Assembly: GCA_030262715.1 (NCBI GenBank)
Contig: JAJSZR010000006.1
Span: 1 to 38,117, forward strand
Direction of reading: 5' to 3'
Source: Deltaproteobacteria bacterium
GTDB lineage: Bacteria > Desulfobacterota > Dissulfuribacteria > Dissulfuribacterales > UBA3076
DNA: 38,117 bases
Shown here: one piece after another, positions 9,563 through 24,238 of the stretch
Layout of the letters: each line of letters opens with the position of its first letter
How positions within the stretch are numbered: the stretch's first letter is position 1
Position numbers and translations under genes: made by a program
The notes under the pieces: generated by a model
Databases searched by the model: none
What the model saw: the letters and a program-made list of their open reading frames with translations, nothing else
What the model was told of the DNA's origin: nothing

Positions 9563-10171
9563 ATGCCAACAACACACCTTTTTAGATGGTCAGTCTCGGG
9601 AATGCAACTGTTTGTGACTTGTGTACTCCTTGTTCTCTGCAATACAGGAGTGAGTAGTTCAGGCAGTATATATTCCTTCGTGGATGAGCGCGGTTCATGG
9701 CACTTCAGTAATGTGCCCACTGATCCGCGTTATGGTTTGGTAAGCCGATCCAGCCACATCTCCCCGCATGTTCCAAGGAATTATGCGGTATTTGAGGAAA
9801 TCATATCCGAGGCTGCCACACGCCATGGTTTGGATCCTGACTTGATCAGGGCAATAATACAAATAGAGTCAGGAGGGATTCCAGATGCCCGCTCCTCAAA
9901 GGGTGCTATTGGGCTCATGCAGTTGATGCCCGAGACATCCTTAGATCTGGCAGTGTCAAATCCCTTTGATCCTAAGGCAAACATCCGGGGCGGCACCAAG
10001 TACCTTAGCCAGTTGCTTGAACGATTCAGGGGCAATTTAGTCCTGACCCTGGCAGCTTATAACGCAGGGCCGGAAAAAGTCGAAAAATACGGAGGAATTC
10101 CGCCTTACCCTGAGACGAGGAGGTATGTGCGAAAAGTCCTGAATCAATGGCAGAAATACAGATCTGATTGA
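9563..10171 (+). CDS. Lytic transglycosylase (SLT domain) with N-terminal DUF4124-like segment
   Basis: SIYSFVDERGSWHFSNVP; HGLDPDLIRAIIQIESGGIPDARSSKGAIGLMQLMPETSLDLAV; LAAYNAGPEKVEKYGGIPPYPETRRYV. Confidence 0.92.
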   Translation: MPTTHLFRWSVSGMQLFVTCVLLVLCNTGVSSSGSIYSFVDERGSWHFSNVPTDPRYGLVSRSSHISPHVPRNYAVFEEIISEAATRHGLDPDLIRAIIQIESGGIPDARSSKGAIGLMQLMPETSLDLAVSNPFDPKANIRGGTKYLSQLLERFRGNLVLTLAAYNAGPEKVEKYGGIPPYPETRRYVRKVLNQWQKYRSD

Positions 10172-10177
10172 AACCCC

Positions 10178-11293
10178 TTACCTGGTCCTTGTCCCTTTCT
10201 GAAACATGAAGCGCCTTGATTTTACATTGAGCAATAGTCCTATGCCTATAAGCGTAATAAACACCGAGGAACCGCCATAGCTGACAAGTGGCAAAGGGAT
10301 ACCTACCACAGGCATAAGTCCCATGACCATGCCTATATTTATCACTACCTGCCAGAAAAGCATGGCCGTTACTCCAAAGGCCAAAAAGGCCCCAAAACGT
10401 TCCCTCGATTGTGACGCTATCAAAAATCCACGATATAGCATAAGGAAAAATATCCCCAGTAGAATTACTGCTCCCACCCAACCCCATTCCTCAGCCCAGA
10501 CAGAAAAGGCAAAATCAGTGTGAACCTCTGGGAGAAAGTTGAGGTGGGCCTGGCTCCCTTTCATATAGCCTTTACCTAAGATCTGTCCTGAACCAATGGC
10601 TATTTTCGATTGTGATATGTGGTATCCCGCACCGAGAGGATCCCTCTCCGGGGAAAAGAAGTTTATAATCCTGTTCCTTTGATAGGGCTTTAGAAACTCC
10701 CATACAAGAGGAAAAGCGGCAATCGCTGAGCCCAACAGCAACAGGAAGGATGTCCACTGGAGACGAGCCATATACACTAAAGAAGCAAAAATCAGCACCA
10801 GAAATAACGCTGTCCCTAAATCCGGCTGGTGATAAATCAGAAAAATTGGGACAAGCATCAAAAGGACAGGCCGCCATAAATCCATTAAACCATACTGTGG
10901 TCTGTCGTCATGGTAAAAATAACTACTCAGAACAATAACCGTGGCGAGTTTGGCCAGTTCAGAGGGCTGAATATTCATAAACCCCAAAGAGAGCCAACGC
11001 TGTGATCCACCTACAGTCTTACCTATAAAAACTACCAGTATAAGCATAAAAACCATAATCAAGTATATGTGTACAGAATAAACTATAAGAAGACGATAAT
11101 CAAAAAAGACTACCAAACTCAACATCAAAACAGTGCCTGCTATGTACCACTGAAGTTGTTTCCATTGAAAGGGATAGCCGGTAGCTGCACTGCCGCTGTT
11201 CAAGTTGACAAAACCTATAGCCATAAGCAAAAGAACAGATAGAAAGAGCCACCAGTCAAAATGTTCCAGAAATCGCCTATCAAACATGGTCAT
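10178..11293 (-). CDS. rodA: Rod shape-determining protein RodA (SEDS family)
   Basis: SEDS motifs; GIPLPLVSYGGSSVFITLIGIGLLLNV; adjacent to PBP2 gene. Confidence 0.95.
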   Translation of the reverse strand: MTMFDRRFLEHFDWWLFLSVLLLMAIGFVNLNSGSAATGYPFQWKQLQWYIAGTVLMLSLVVFFDYRLLIVYSVHIYLIMVFMLILVVFIGKTVGGSQRWLSLGFMNIQPSELAKLATVIVLSSYFYHDDRPQYGLMDLWRPVLLMLVPIFLIYHQPDLGTALFLVLIFASLVYMARLQWTSFLLLLGSAIAAFPLVWEFLKPYQRNRIINFFSPERDPLGAGYHISQSKIAIGSGQILGKGYMKGSQAHLNFLPEVHTDFAFSVWAEEWGWVGAVILLGIFFLMLYRGFLIASQSRERFGAFLAFGVTAMLFWQVVINIGMVMGLMPVVGIPLPLVSYGGSSVFITLIGIGLLLNVKSRRFMFQKGTRTR

Positions 11294-13187
11294 TTACACC
11301 GTTTACATTAAAAGCAGTCTTGGGAGGTATTAATACAGGCAGAGGAGATTGAATTTGAAACCACGTCTTGAAAATCTTACGGGCAATAGGTGCTGCAACA
11401 GAGCCGCCATGTCCGGCATGCTCGCACAATACTGCTACTGCCAGCTCAGGCCTCTCGGCAGGAGCGTAAGCAACAAACCAGGCGTGATCTCTGTATTCCC
11501 AATCTAAATCTTCATCCTGCCGGCGTCTATCCTGTCTTATCACCTGCGCGGTACCGGTCTTGCCTGCCACAAGTACATCAGGCAATTTGCATTTGTTTCC
11601 TGTACCCTTTTCATCATTTACTGCCCCCAGTAAGGCCCTCTTGATTATCATTAGATTTGATTCGGAAATTGGCAATTTATTCTTTGGATCACTCTCAAAG
11701 GATGCGACGATGTGGTCATCCGGTCCTGTCATTTTCTCCAGGTAAACCGGGCTATATAAGGTGCCGCCATTGGCTACGGCAGCTGTCAGACAAGCCATCT
11801 GCAGAGGAGTTACAAGAGTAAAACCCTGGCCTATGGATGTGATGAGGGTCTCTCCTTCCTGCCATGGCTCCTGATGTCTTCCGAGCTTCCAGTCCGGAGT
11901 GGCAATAAATCCGCTGCTCTCATTGGAAAGATCGATCCCGGTCTTTGATCCCAGCCCAAATGCCTTGGCGTACTTTGCTATTTTCTCGATCCCCAGCTTA
12001 AGACCGACCTGATAGAAATAGATATCGCAGGACTCAACCAGGGCTTTATACAAATTGACTTGCCCATGTCCACTCCATTTCCAACACCTGAAGACGCTTC
12101 TGCCTAAACGGAATCGACCTTTACAGTTGAGCGACATATTTTTGTTAATTATACACTCTTGTAAAGCCGCCGCAGCCATAACAATCTTGAAAGTTGAACC
12201 AGGAGCATATCTGCCCTGAAGGGCCTTGTTTTGCAAAGGCCTTGTAACAGGATCATTCAATCTCTGCCATTCCTCATTATCAATACCTCTGGCAAACGCA
12301 TCCAGATCAAAAGCAGGGCTACTCACCAAGGCAAGTATTCTCCCGGTCCGAGGGTCCAGGGCAACAAGGGCCCCGACATATTCCTTTATGGCCTTCTCCG
12401 AGGCCTGCTGAAGATCCAAATCAATAGAAAGATACAGATCTTTCCCGGGAACAGGTGGCTTCTCGTCTATCACTCTTACCAGGCGTCCCCCGGCATCCAC
12501 TTCTAACCTGCGGTGCCCTTTTATACCTGCCAGATCATTTTCAAACCTTTTCTCAATTCCACATTTCCCCACCAGATCACCCGAACGTGCGCCTTTATAA
12601 CGCTTTTTTTGAATATCTTCCCGGCTGATTTCTCCGAGATAACCGAGCAAATGGGGGGCAATACTCCCATAGGGATATTTCCTGGCAGGAGTTACCTCAA
12701 TAAACACGCCAGGCAAGCTAAAAAGCCGGGACTCGATCCTGGAAAGGGTCTCCCATTCAGCCCCTCTCTTAATTACTATGGGTATGTATTTAGGTCTTTT
12801 ATGCCCTGAACCGAGACGGGTTCGAATCTCAGCCTCCGTTTCTCCCAGCAGGGGAGAAAGTTTGGCTAGGAGAGCTTCCATGTCCCTTACGTCTTCCTTG
12901 ATAAGACATACATTGAAGCAGGGCTTTACCCCTGCCAAGAGACGGCCTGTCCTATCAAGAATTTTGCCCCGAGGTGGCTGAAGGCGCACAGATCTTATTC
13001 GATTCCGCTCGGATTGTTCCCTAAAATGCTCTCCCTGTACAACCTGTAAATGCCATAGGCGGGCACAAAATGTAACCAGGCACAGAAACATGATCAGAAT
13101 GGCAATATCACACCTCCGTTTGTTTGCCTCCTGGTCTAGCCGGTCAAAGCGCTTGACACGCCAAATTGTCTTAACCTTAAACTTCAC
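11280..13187 (-). CDS. mrdA: Penicillin-binding protein 2
   Basis: YAPGSTFKIVMA (SxxK), SCD, VAGKTGTAQV (KTG); PPRGKILDRTGRLLA. Confidence 0.95.
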   Translation of the reverse strand: MKFKVKTIWRVKRFDRLDQEANKRRCDIAILIMFLCLVTFCARLWHLQVVQGEHFREQSERNRIRSVRLQPPRGKILDRTGRLLAGVKPCFNVCLIKEDVRDMEALLAKLSPLLGETEAEIRTRLGSGHKRPKYIPIVIKRGAEWETLSRIESRLFSLPGVFIEVTPARKYPYGSIAPHLLGYLGEISREDIQKKRYKGARSGDLVGKCGIEKRFENDLAGIKGHRRLEVDAGGRLVRVIDEKPPVPGKDLYLSIDLDLQQASEKAIKEYVGALVALDPRTGRILALVSSPAFDLDAFARGIDNEEWQRLNDPVTRPLQNKALQGRYAPGSTFKIVMAAAALQECIINKNMSLNCKGRFRLGRSVFRCWKWSGHGQVNLYKALVESCDIYFYQVGLKLGIEKIAKYAKAFGLGSKTGIDLSNESSGFIATPDWKLGRHQEPWQEGETLITSIGQGFTLVTPLQMACLTAAVANGGTLYSPVYLEKMTGPDDHIVASFESDPKNKLPISESNLMIIKRALLGAVNDEKGTGNKCKLPDVLVAGKTGTAQVIRQDRRRQDEDLDWEYRDHAWFVAYAPAERPELAVAVLCEHAGHGGSVAAPIARKIFKTWFQIQSPLPVLIPPKTAFNVNGVNDHV

Positions 13188-13689
13188 TGTGTTCTTTTAC
13201 TCCAAGCCGAAGACCCTCACTGAAAATAACGGAATTTGCTTTATCAAAGACAGAAAACCAGAAAGGGGCGAGAATACCGTTGAGCAGGGCCTGGGCAAAC
13301 CCCCAAGGCCACATGAGTTCGGCAGCACCACTGCCGATCAAGAGGACGGCCACTACCTCAATACTTAAAAACGAGACCAGAATCATCTGTTGCCATGCCA
13401 CGGCACACACTATGTGGTTTAAGATATACCGGATCATCAAATATTCACCGGCATATGCCAGAGTATAAAGGCCTGCCGGCATGGCTGACAACTGCTCGCT
13501 GAGGATCCCTAACCCCAATACAGCAAGGATACCACCAGGTAAAGAGTATTGAAGCCCGTACCAGGCTATAAGCGGTACCAAACCGTCCAGTCGGATTTGT
13601 CCGAACTGAAATAAGGGGCCCAAGGCCGTTTCAATTAAAAGCAGAATGTACCCAAAAAAAATGGCGATCAAACCTTTTTTCAATGGCAT
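13177..13689 (-). CDS. mreD: Rod shape-determining protein MreD
   Basis: Small polytopic membrane protein between mreC and mrdA. Confidence 0.85.
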   Translation of the reverse strand: MPLKKGLIAIFFGYILLLIETALGPLFQFGQIRLDGLVPLIAWYGLQYSLPGGILAVLGLGILSEQLSAMPAGLYTLAYAGEYLMIRYILNHIVCAVAWQQMILVSFLSIEVVAVLLIGSGAAELMWPWGFAQALLNGILAPFWFSVFDKANSVIFSEGLRLGVKEHSEV

Positions 13690-14534
13690 GACTCCACGAA
13701 GGGCTGATTTGTAATAATAATAACCACTTCTTCTATTCTTTTGAGATCAACAGCCGGTGTCACAGCGATCACCTGGAAAAGGTCAGAAATAGAACCTTCA
13801 GTTACAGAAGAAACCTTTCCTATCAGAAGTCCCTTTGGGAAAATCCGGTCAGTGCCGGAGGTAATAATCCTATCCCCAACCTCAACATCCACCATTTTTT
13901 CCACATAGGCCAGGTAACATTGCCCTTTACCCGCGCCCTTTATGATACCCCTGGCCCGATTCCGCTGTATAAGTACAGCTACCGCGCTGTTATAGTCAGA
14001 CAACAATAAAACCTTGCTAAAATGGAGAGAGGATTCCATTGTCTGGCCTACAACACCCGCTCCGGACATGACTACCATTCCCGGCTTTATCCCATCTTTG
14101 CGACCCTGGTTCACAGTAATTGTGGCCAACCATGGGGCCAAATCTACTCCAACCACATTGGCCGTTACTACCGTAGTGACGACCTCCTTTTTAATTCCCA
14201 ATAGTCTCTTAAAACGGGCATTGGCAATAAGGGCCTCACGGTACCGGCCAATTTCCGTCTGTAGTTGGATCACCTCTTGACGAAGTGCCTTGTTTTCTAA
14301 CTCAACGTCCTGAAGTGCCAGGTATGATCGCCATAATTTTTTTCCCCATCTCGAGGGTCCAGAAAGGCCTTTTTGCAAATAGCCCGTTAAGTCAACAAAA
14401 AAGTATTTGATTGGAGATACAACGGCCGGTGAACCAAGACGCAGGCCCACAACTACAAAAATCAATAAAATCACAACGGCCAGGACTAAATATGCCGTCG
14501 TGCGTTTTTTTGAATTCCCAGTGCGAAATGGCAC
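13680..14534 (-). CDS. mreC: Rod shape-determining protein MreC
   Basis: TM anchor, coiled coil, beta-domain (VVGVDLAPWLATITVNQGRKDGIKPGMVVMSGAGVVGQ). Confidence 0.93.
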   Translation of the reverse strand: MPFRTGNSKKRTTAYLVLAVVILLIFVVVGLRLGSPAVVSPIKYFFVDLTGYLQKGLSGPSRWGKKLWRSYLALQDVELENKALRQEVIQLQTEIGRYREALIANARFKRLLGIKKEVVTTVVTANVVGVDLAPWLATITVNQGRKDGIKPGMVVMSGAGVVGQTMESSLHFSKVLLLSDYNSAVAVLIQRNRARGIIKGAGKGQCYLAYVEKMVDVEVGDRIITSGTDRIFPKGLLIGKVSSVTEGSISDLFQVIAVTPAVDLKRIEEVVIIITNQPFVESCH

Positions 14535-14570
14535 AATCGATATGCAACAGAAAAAATATAGCCAGCTGAA

Positions 14571-15605
<1,035 letters not shown>

Positions 15606-15653
15606 TTATACCTTAAGTTAATATTATAGAAATTTCGGCATCCTTCATTCACC

Positions 15654-15804
15654 AGTTTACACTTTTTTCGAAAAAGCGTGTATTGTCGAATTGAAAGCCG
15701 ATGTCGAAACTGGAAATTCGAAATTAGGTAACGCATCTACATCCTTGTGTTTTTCCCAATTTCAAATTTCACTGCCAAAATACAAGATCAACAAAGTGTA
15801 AACT
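15654..15804. repeat. About 150-bp intergenic segment bounded by 11-bp perfect inverted repeats (MITE-like candidate)
   Basis: agtttacactt (15654-15664) and its exact reverse complement aagtgtaaact (15794-15804). Confidence 0.4.
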
Positions 15805-15846
15805 ACTTTTGACTTGTCGTGAAGAATGCCTAAAAAATTATTTGTA

Positions 15847-15876
15847 TATATCTGCGAAAATCAGCGTCCTATTTAA
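15847..15876. repeat. Second copy of the intergenic 'tatatctgcgaaaatc(t/a)gcgtcctatttaa' repeat
   Basis: 29/30 identity to 6427-6456, same orientation on + strand. Confidence 0.75.
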
Positions 15877-16247
15877 CTCGATATTAGATCTTTGATAACA
15901 ATCTGTGTCTTTCTTTCAAAAAAACAAAATATCTTTTCAAACGGGATGAACCCTACCAAAGGCATTTCCAGTTGGCAAGAAATGATAGCCGGATGAACTA
16001 CTTGGCTCAGCAACTTATCTTGACATATACTTAGCATGTGGGTATGAATTTGCAGCTTGCTGGGTATTTACACTAACTGAGTAACACTTTTTTAAATCTT
16101 TCTTAGTGTATTGAATTTTTTGGATAAATTGTCTCCTTTGTTGTTAACAGTCCTGGCACACGCATGTATTAAAATTTAAAATAATTTATTTTTAACAGCT
16201 TTGGCATAATATCGCCCGGTTAATTTGGGAGTAGGGAGCTAATTAAT

Positions 16248-16382
16248 ATGAAAAGGACCTTTCAGCCAGGCAATTTAAAAAGAAAGAGGACCCACGGATT
16301 TCGTAAGCGTATGAGTACAAAGGCAGGCCGTAGAATACTAAGCAGGCGCAGAGCAAAAGGGAGACACAGCTTGTCAGCATAA
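16248..16382 (+). CDS. rpmH: 50S ribosomal protein L34 (44 aa; absent from ORF track)
   Basis: [44 protein letters not shown]. Confidence 0.98.
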   Translation: MKRTFQPGNLKRKRTHGFRKRMSTKAGRRILSRRRAKGRHSLSA

Positions 16383-16435
16383 AGGTCATTATGAAGGAAG
16401 CCTTCTGGACGTAAAAGAAAACGCCTTATAATAAG

Positions 16436-16801
16436 ATGAGGCAGTCCTTACACACCCAATCTCTGTCAAAAAGAGAGAGATTGACAGGCACAGAAAATTT
16501 TATCAGGGTTTATCGAAAGGGGAAACGAATAAAGCTGCCTGGCCTTACTATTATAGTTGCAAGAAATTATTTACCCTACTGCAGAATAGGGATAAGTGCC
16601 GGCAGAAAAATTGGTGGAGCCACCAAGAGAAACAGAGCCAAAAGGCTGATCAGGGAATTATTCCGCACGAACAAGTGGATTTTTCCTCCTGGTCATGATT
16701 TGGTTTTTGTGCCATACAGAAAATTTTTCCACCTTGATTGGAATGAACTCAAGAACAATCTTGTCAAGGCATTTGAGACCTCGAAAGGTGTTAACAATTG
16801 A
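16436..16801 (+). CDS. rnpA: Ribonuclease P protein component
   Basis: RISAGRKIGGATKRNRAKRLIRELFR; directly after rpmH. Confidence 0.95.
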   Translation: MRQSLHTQSLSKRERLTGTENFIRVYRKGKRIKLPGLTIIVARNYLPYCRIGISAGRKIGGATKRNRAKRLIRELFRTNKWIFPPGHDLVFVPYRKFFHLDWNELKNNLVKAFETSKGVNN

Positions 16802-17025
16802 ATACTAAGACCATATTGAGCAAATTCATCATTTTTTTCATTAGAATATATAGGCTATTGTTTTCCCCTATTTTACCAAGGTCTTGCCGTTTCGTTCCGA
16901 GTTGCTCTCGATACGCTGAGGAGGCCATTGTTAAGCACGGTCCTATTACAGGTATTGTGTTGGCTACCAAACGACTCCTAAGGTGTCATCCCTGGACTCC
17001 GGGCGGATACGACCCTGTCCCCTGA
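16798..17025 (+). CDS. yidD: Membrane protein insertion efficiency factor YidD (TTG start)
   Basis: FIRIYRLLFSPILPRSCRFVPSCSRYAEEAIVKHG...RLLRCHPWTPGGYDPVP; overlaps rnpA stop. Confidence 0.95.
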   Translation: MNTKTILSKFIIFFIRIYRLLFSPILPRSCRFVPSCSRYAEEAIVKHGPITGIVLATKRLLRCHPWTPGGYDPVP

Positions 17026-17122
17026 TTGCCTGTTTACGTTAAAAAGGCCCTTCATAGCAAAAAATGATTGCTCGATTAGCCGTTTGCAAAACTCACGGCT
17101 TTGATTATTAAGGTTTACTACA

Positions 17123-18835
17123 ATGGATTCACGTACATTATTAGCGTTAGTTCTGTCCATAGCGGTATTGCTTGTGTTTCAGTACTTCTTGGGTGGCGAT
17201 GTATCACAACCACCTCGTGAAAAAACCGGTGTTGAGGATGTCCCTGTCACAGGTGTCGGTGAGCAAGCTCCAGACCAAGAATATGGGAAACTCATTCGCA
17301 CTGATGGGGGCGCCGATGTTTCTTCCCTCAGTGGTATAAGCCGCCCTGACATTCAAGTTGACACAAAGGCACCCATTCGCGAGGCAAGAGACATCACTGT
17401 GGAAACGGATCTTTACCAACTCGTTTTTTCAGAAAGAGGGGGCACAGTTAAAAAATACCTCTTAAAGCAATACCTGACAACGCTTTCAGATGACGCCCCT
17501 CCTGTGAATTTGATCGATGTCTCTTCCCTGCATCTACCCCTTGGGCTTCAAATGGAATCTCAGCCGCCAATAGACCTTTCCTCCCAATTCTTTGAGCCGG
17601 ATAAAGAAGGCATGAAACTTACAAGGGCCGGTGAGGAAGCACAACTGAAGTTTACCTGCAACATGTCCAATGGTATTAAAATTACAAGGGCATACACATT
17701 CCACCAGGGAAGTTACTGGATAGATCTATCTGTTTATTTATCAGGGGCGGGGACCATCCCGGGCACGTTATGCTTGTACAATAAACCCGGCAAGGAAGGA
17801 AGTGGATTAAGTGGACTCACATATAGTAGATTTACATTTACAGGTCCCTCCTATTACGCCAAAAATGAGTTACATGAAATAAAACTGGACGACATCGGAG
17901 AAAAACATACGTACACAGGTCCGGTTGACTGGATCGGTTACGGCGACGATTATTTCCTGACAGCTTTGATCCCGATTGTTAAAGAGGGACCCTGGAATGT
18001 ATTGATTGAGAAAAAAGAAGCTGACGGTCTGACTGAGAGCCGGTTGACTGCACTCAAGCCGTCTCCTAAAGGCGCAGGGCAAGGAGTTGAGGTCTTAAAT
18101 CTGGGGATATATTTCGGACCAAAAGATATCGACCGCTTGAACGCCCTGGGGCACAATCTCTCTAAGGCCATAAATTTTGGTTGGTTTGATCCAATTGCCA
18201 AGCCCCTTTTGTATTTCCTTAAATTCCTTTATCGATATATTCACAATTATGGCTTCGCCATAATTATTGTTACCATACTAATCAAGATTGCCTTTTGGCC
18301 CCTGGCACAAAAAAGCGCTAAGTCCATGAAGACCATGCAAAAGCTGCAGCCAAAAATGGCTAAGCTTAAGGAAAAGTATGGGAAAGATAAAGAAAAAATG
18401 AACAAGGAGCTCATGCAGCTCTATAAAACCTACAAGGTAAATCCTATGGGCGGCTGTCTGCCCATGCTGCTTCAGATCCCTGTATTTTTTGCCTTATACA
18501 AGGTATTACTTCAATCAATAGAGCTGCGTCATGCCCCATTCATGCTGTGGATAAACGACCTTTCAGCTCCTGACCGTCTAATGATACCCGGAGTAAACAT
18601 TCCTTACCTGGGAGGTATACCAGTACTTACCTTGCTCATGGGCCTTTCTATGTATTTACAGCAGAAGTTAAGCCCCTCTTCCCTTGACCCCACCCAGGCC
18701 CGCATGATGCAATTTCTACCTGTGATATTTACCTGCATGTTCGTAAACTTCCCCTCGGGATTGGTGCTCTACTGGTTGATTAACAATGTGCTTTCTATCG
18801 CACAGCAACACTATGTGAACAAATTTACAAGCTAA
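17123..18835 (+). CDS. yidC: Membrane protein insertase YidC/Oxa1
   Basis: N-terminal TM, periplasmic domain, YidC core (YGFAIIIVTILIKIAFWPLAQKSAKSMKTMQKLQPKM; NPMGGCLPMLLQIPVFFALYKVL). Confidence 0.97.
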   Translation: MDSRTLLALVLSIAVLLVFQYFLGGDVSQPPREKTGVEDVPVTGVGEQAPDQEYGKLIRTDGGADVSSLSGISRPDIQVDTKAPIREARDITVETDLYQLVFSERGGTVKKYLLKQYLTTLSDDAPPVNLIDVSSLHLPLGLQMESQPPIDLSSQFFEPDKEGMKLTRAGEEAQLKFTCNMSNGIKITRAYTFHQGSYWIDLSVYLSGAGTIPGTLCLYNKPGKEGSGLSGLTYSRFTFTGPSYYAKNELHEIKLDDIGEKHTYTGPVDWIGYGDDYFLTALIPIVKEGPWNVLIEKKEADGLTESRLTALKPSPKGAGQGVEVLNLGIYFGPKDIDRLNALGHNLSKAINFGWFDPIAKPLLYFLKFLYRYIHNYGFAIIIVTILIKIAFWPLAQKSAKSMKTMQKLQPKMAKLKEKYGKDKEKMNKELMQLYKTYKVNPMGGCLPMLLQIPVFFALYKVLLQSIELRHAPFMLWINDLSAPDRLMIPGVNIPYLGGIPVLTLLMGLSMYLQQKLSPSSLDPTQARMMQFLPVIFTCMFVNFPSGLVLYWLINNVLSIAQQHYVNKFTS

Positions 18836-18849
18836 GTGGAATAAAGATA

Positions 18850-19671
18850 ATGACAAATAATGAATCTTCTGCACTAACACAAGGATCAAAAGAATTTGAC
18901 GGCAAAACCGTAGACTATGCCATAGAAGCTGCATGCAAATATTTTGAGGCAGAACCTGACGATCTTGAAATCAATATACTTACCCGGGGATCCACAGGCA
19001 TCTTTGGACTGGGAGGACGCAAGGCCAAGATAAAGGCCGTGCTTAAAGAATCCACACCTCCGATCACAGAAGAGAAATCGGAAGAAGAAAGTAAGCCGAT
19101 AGAGGCTGAAGCCAATCGTGTCACACCCGAAGTACCTGAATCCGAAGAGAATGTAATCGAACCCGGCAAAGAGGCTCCGGAAGATCGAGATAAACACATC
19201 TCTCTGGCCCGGGAGATCACTGAGGAGCTTTTGAATAAGACCGGCCTTGTAGGACAAGTAGCGATCAAAGTCGGCGAAGAAGGACCCTATCTGGACATAT
19301 CCGGCGAAGATCTTTCCCTGATCATAGGGAAAGAAGGTCAGAATCTCGATGCCTTAGAATATATCGTTAACCGTATTCTGCGACACAGGGTCGAAAACCG
19401 CACCGGGATTAAGCTGGAAGCACAGGGCTATCGGGAAAAAAGGGAGAAGAGTATCACGCTTCTTGCACACCGTATGGCAAAAAAGGCCCAAAAAACAGGA
19501 CGCCCGGTAACACTTCAGCCATTGGGGGCAAGGGAGCGCAGATTGGTCCACTTGGCCCTCAAAGATGTTAAGGGTATACGTACCCACAGCATAGGCGAAG
19601 GAATCATGCGCAAGGTCGTGATCAACCCCGCCAGGCCACGGCAACGCAATAAAAAAAATAACAGTGCCTGA
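18850..19671 (+). CDS. jag: Jag/KhpB-type RNA-binding protein (Jag-N, KH, R3H)
   Basis: GSTGIFGLGGRKAKIKA; LSLIIGKEGQNLDALEYIVNRI; R3H-type LGARERRLVHLALKDVKGIRTHSIGEG. Confidence 0.93.
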   Translation: MTNNESSALTQGSKEFDGKTVDYAIEAACKYFEAEPDDLEINILTRGSTGIFGLGGRKAKIKAVLKESTPPITEEKSEEESKPIEAEANRVTPEVPESEENVIEPGKEAPEDRDKHISLAREITEELLNKTGLVGQVAIKVGEEGPYLDISGEDLSLIIGKEGQNLDALEYIVNRILRHRVENRTGIKLEAQGYREKREKSITLLAHRMAKKAQKTGRPVTLQPLGARERRLVHLALKDVKGIRTHSIGEGIMRKVVINPARPRQRNKKNNSA

Positions 19672-21094
19672 CATATGTAAAGAGGAGGACACAATAGCTG
19701 CTCTGGCTACCCCCTCAGGACCAGGCGGGATAGGGATAGTTCGAGTAAGCGGTCCTCTTTCAGCACAACTTTTCAAATCCGTATTCCGACCGGCAAAGCC
19801 GATTAAAGTGATACAATCCCATCGACTTTACTATGGCTGGGCCTGCGATCCACGGGATGATACCGTTATGGACGAGGTCCTGGCCGTACTGATGAAGGCC
19901 CCTCACAGCTATACAAGAGAAGACGTCCTGGAAATCCAATGTCACAGCGGTCCTGCAATCTTACGGTGCATTCTTGAGACACTGATTGGACAGGGTGCAT
20001 GCCTGGCAGACCCTGGCGAATTCACAAAAAGGGCTTTTCTGAACGGAAGAATTGACCTTACCCAGGCAGAGGCCGTGCTCGATTTATCTCTGGCTTGTGG
20101 AGACACTGCAGGGCAACTTGCGGTCAGACAATTGCAGGGATGTTTATCCAAAGAGATTAAAAAAATTCGCAATACTATCAAAAAATCTATAGCCACCCTT
20201 GAAGTCGCCATAGACTATCCGGATGAAGACCTAGAAATTATCACAGAGACCCAGCTCAGAGAACTCCTAATAACTGGTGCTCGAGATCCCCTTAATGCCA
20301 TGATCAATGCATTCGATAGGGGAAAAATCTATAAGGAAGGAGCAGAAGTCCTGATTGTCGGCAGGCCAAATGTCGGGAAATCCAGCCTGCTTAATGCCCT
20401 GGCCTGTGAGGACAGAGCCATTGTAACTTCCATTCCCGGAACTACCAGGGACACGATAGAGGCAGTTATTAACCTTGAAGGGATATTAGTTAGATTGATT
20501 GATACGGCCGGCATTCGACCAGACCCTGATCCAATAGAAACAATTGGTATTGAAAGAATCCGAAAGAAGGCAAAACTCGCACAGGCTGCTCTCTGGATGC
20601 TGGATTTGAGCGAACCCTTGTGCCTGGAAGATTTTGGGACCTTGGAGACATTGGATGTTCTTACAAAACGAAGAAAAATTCTCATAGTATTTAACAAAAT
20701 TGACAAGGTCCATTCCTGGAAATCCTTAGCCAGCAAACAGACAAACAAGATCTTCAGCCGCCTCCAAGAGATGACCGGCAGCGTTTGGGTAGGGACCTCT
20801 GCAATTACAGGAGAAGGACTTGAGAACTTGTCAGGACTTCTGATAAACAAATTATTGGATGAGGCGCCTGTAGAGCCGCCGGATATAGTGCCTAATTTAA
20901 GGCAAAAAGAGACCTTGGAGACGGCCTGCAAAGCTGTGAACAGGACAATTGACAGTATATCTCAGGGCATCAGTCCTGATCTGGTTTCTATTGACTTGAG
21001 AGACGCAATGAATGCCCTGGGAGAAATCACAGGAGTTAGCATTACTGACGAGGTGCTGGATCACATCTTCAGCCATTTCTGCCTTGGCAAATAG
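19664..21094 (+). CDS. mnmE: tRNA uridine-5-carboxymethylaminomethyl modification GTPase MnmE
   Basis: EEDTIAALATPSGPGGIGIVRVSG; GRPNVGKSSLLNAL; C-terminal FCLGK. Confidence 0.97.
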   Translation: MPDICKEEDTIAALATPSGPGGIGIVRVSGPLSAQLFKSVFRPAKPIKVIQSHRLYYGWACDPRDDTVMDEVLAVLMKAPHSYTREDVLEIQCHSGPAILRCILETLIGQGACLADPGEFTKRAFLNGRIDLTQAEAVLDLSLACGDTAGQLAVRQLQGCLSKEIKKIRNTIKKSIATLEVAIDYPDEDLEIITETQLRELLITGARDPLNAMINAFDRGKIYKEGAEVLIVGRPNVGKSSLLNALACEDRAIVTSIPGTTRDTIEAVINLEGILVRLIDTAGIRPDPDPIETIGIERIRKKAKLAQAALWMLDLSEPLCLEDFGTLETLDVLTKRRKILIVFNKIDKVHSWKSLASKQTNKIFSRLQEMTGSVWVGTSAITGEGLENLSGLLINKLLDEAPVEPPDIVPNLRQKETLETACKAVNRTIDSISQGISPDLVSIDLRDAMNALGEITGVSITDEVLDHIFSHFCLGK

Positions 21095-21097
21095 ACT

Positions 21098-24072
<2,975 letters not shown>

Positions 24073-24238
24073 TTAGCAGCCTTCGGCGGGAATCTGAATA
24101 ACAGAAATTCCTAAGCTATCGAGTTATGAAGAAAAGTATAATCTTAGGGTAAATATTCGGTGAACCCTTTTTTCCTTTCAATCATATCACATATCCTCCC
24201 TTTGCACATTCTTCTGCGACTGATTGCCTAATTATGCA

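Noticed and set aside
15620-16247. oriC
   Set aside because: No convincing cluster of TTATNCACA boxes and no dnaA in the window.
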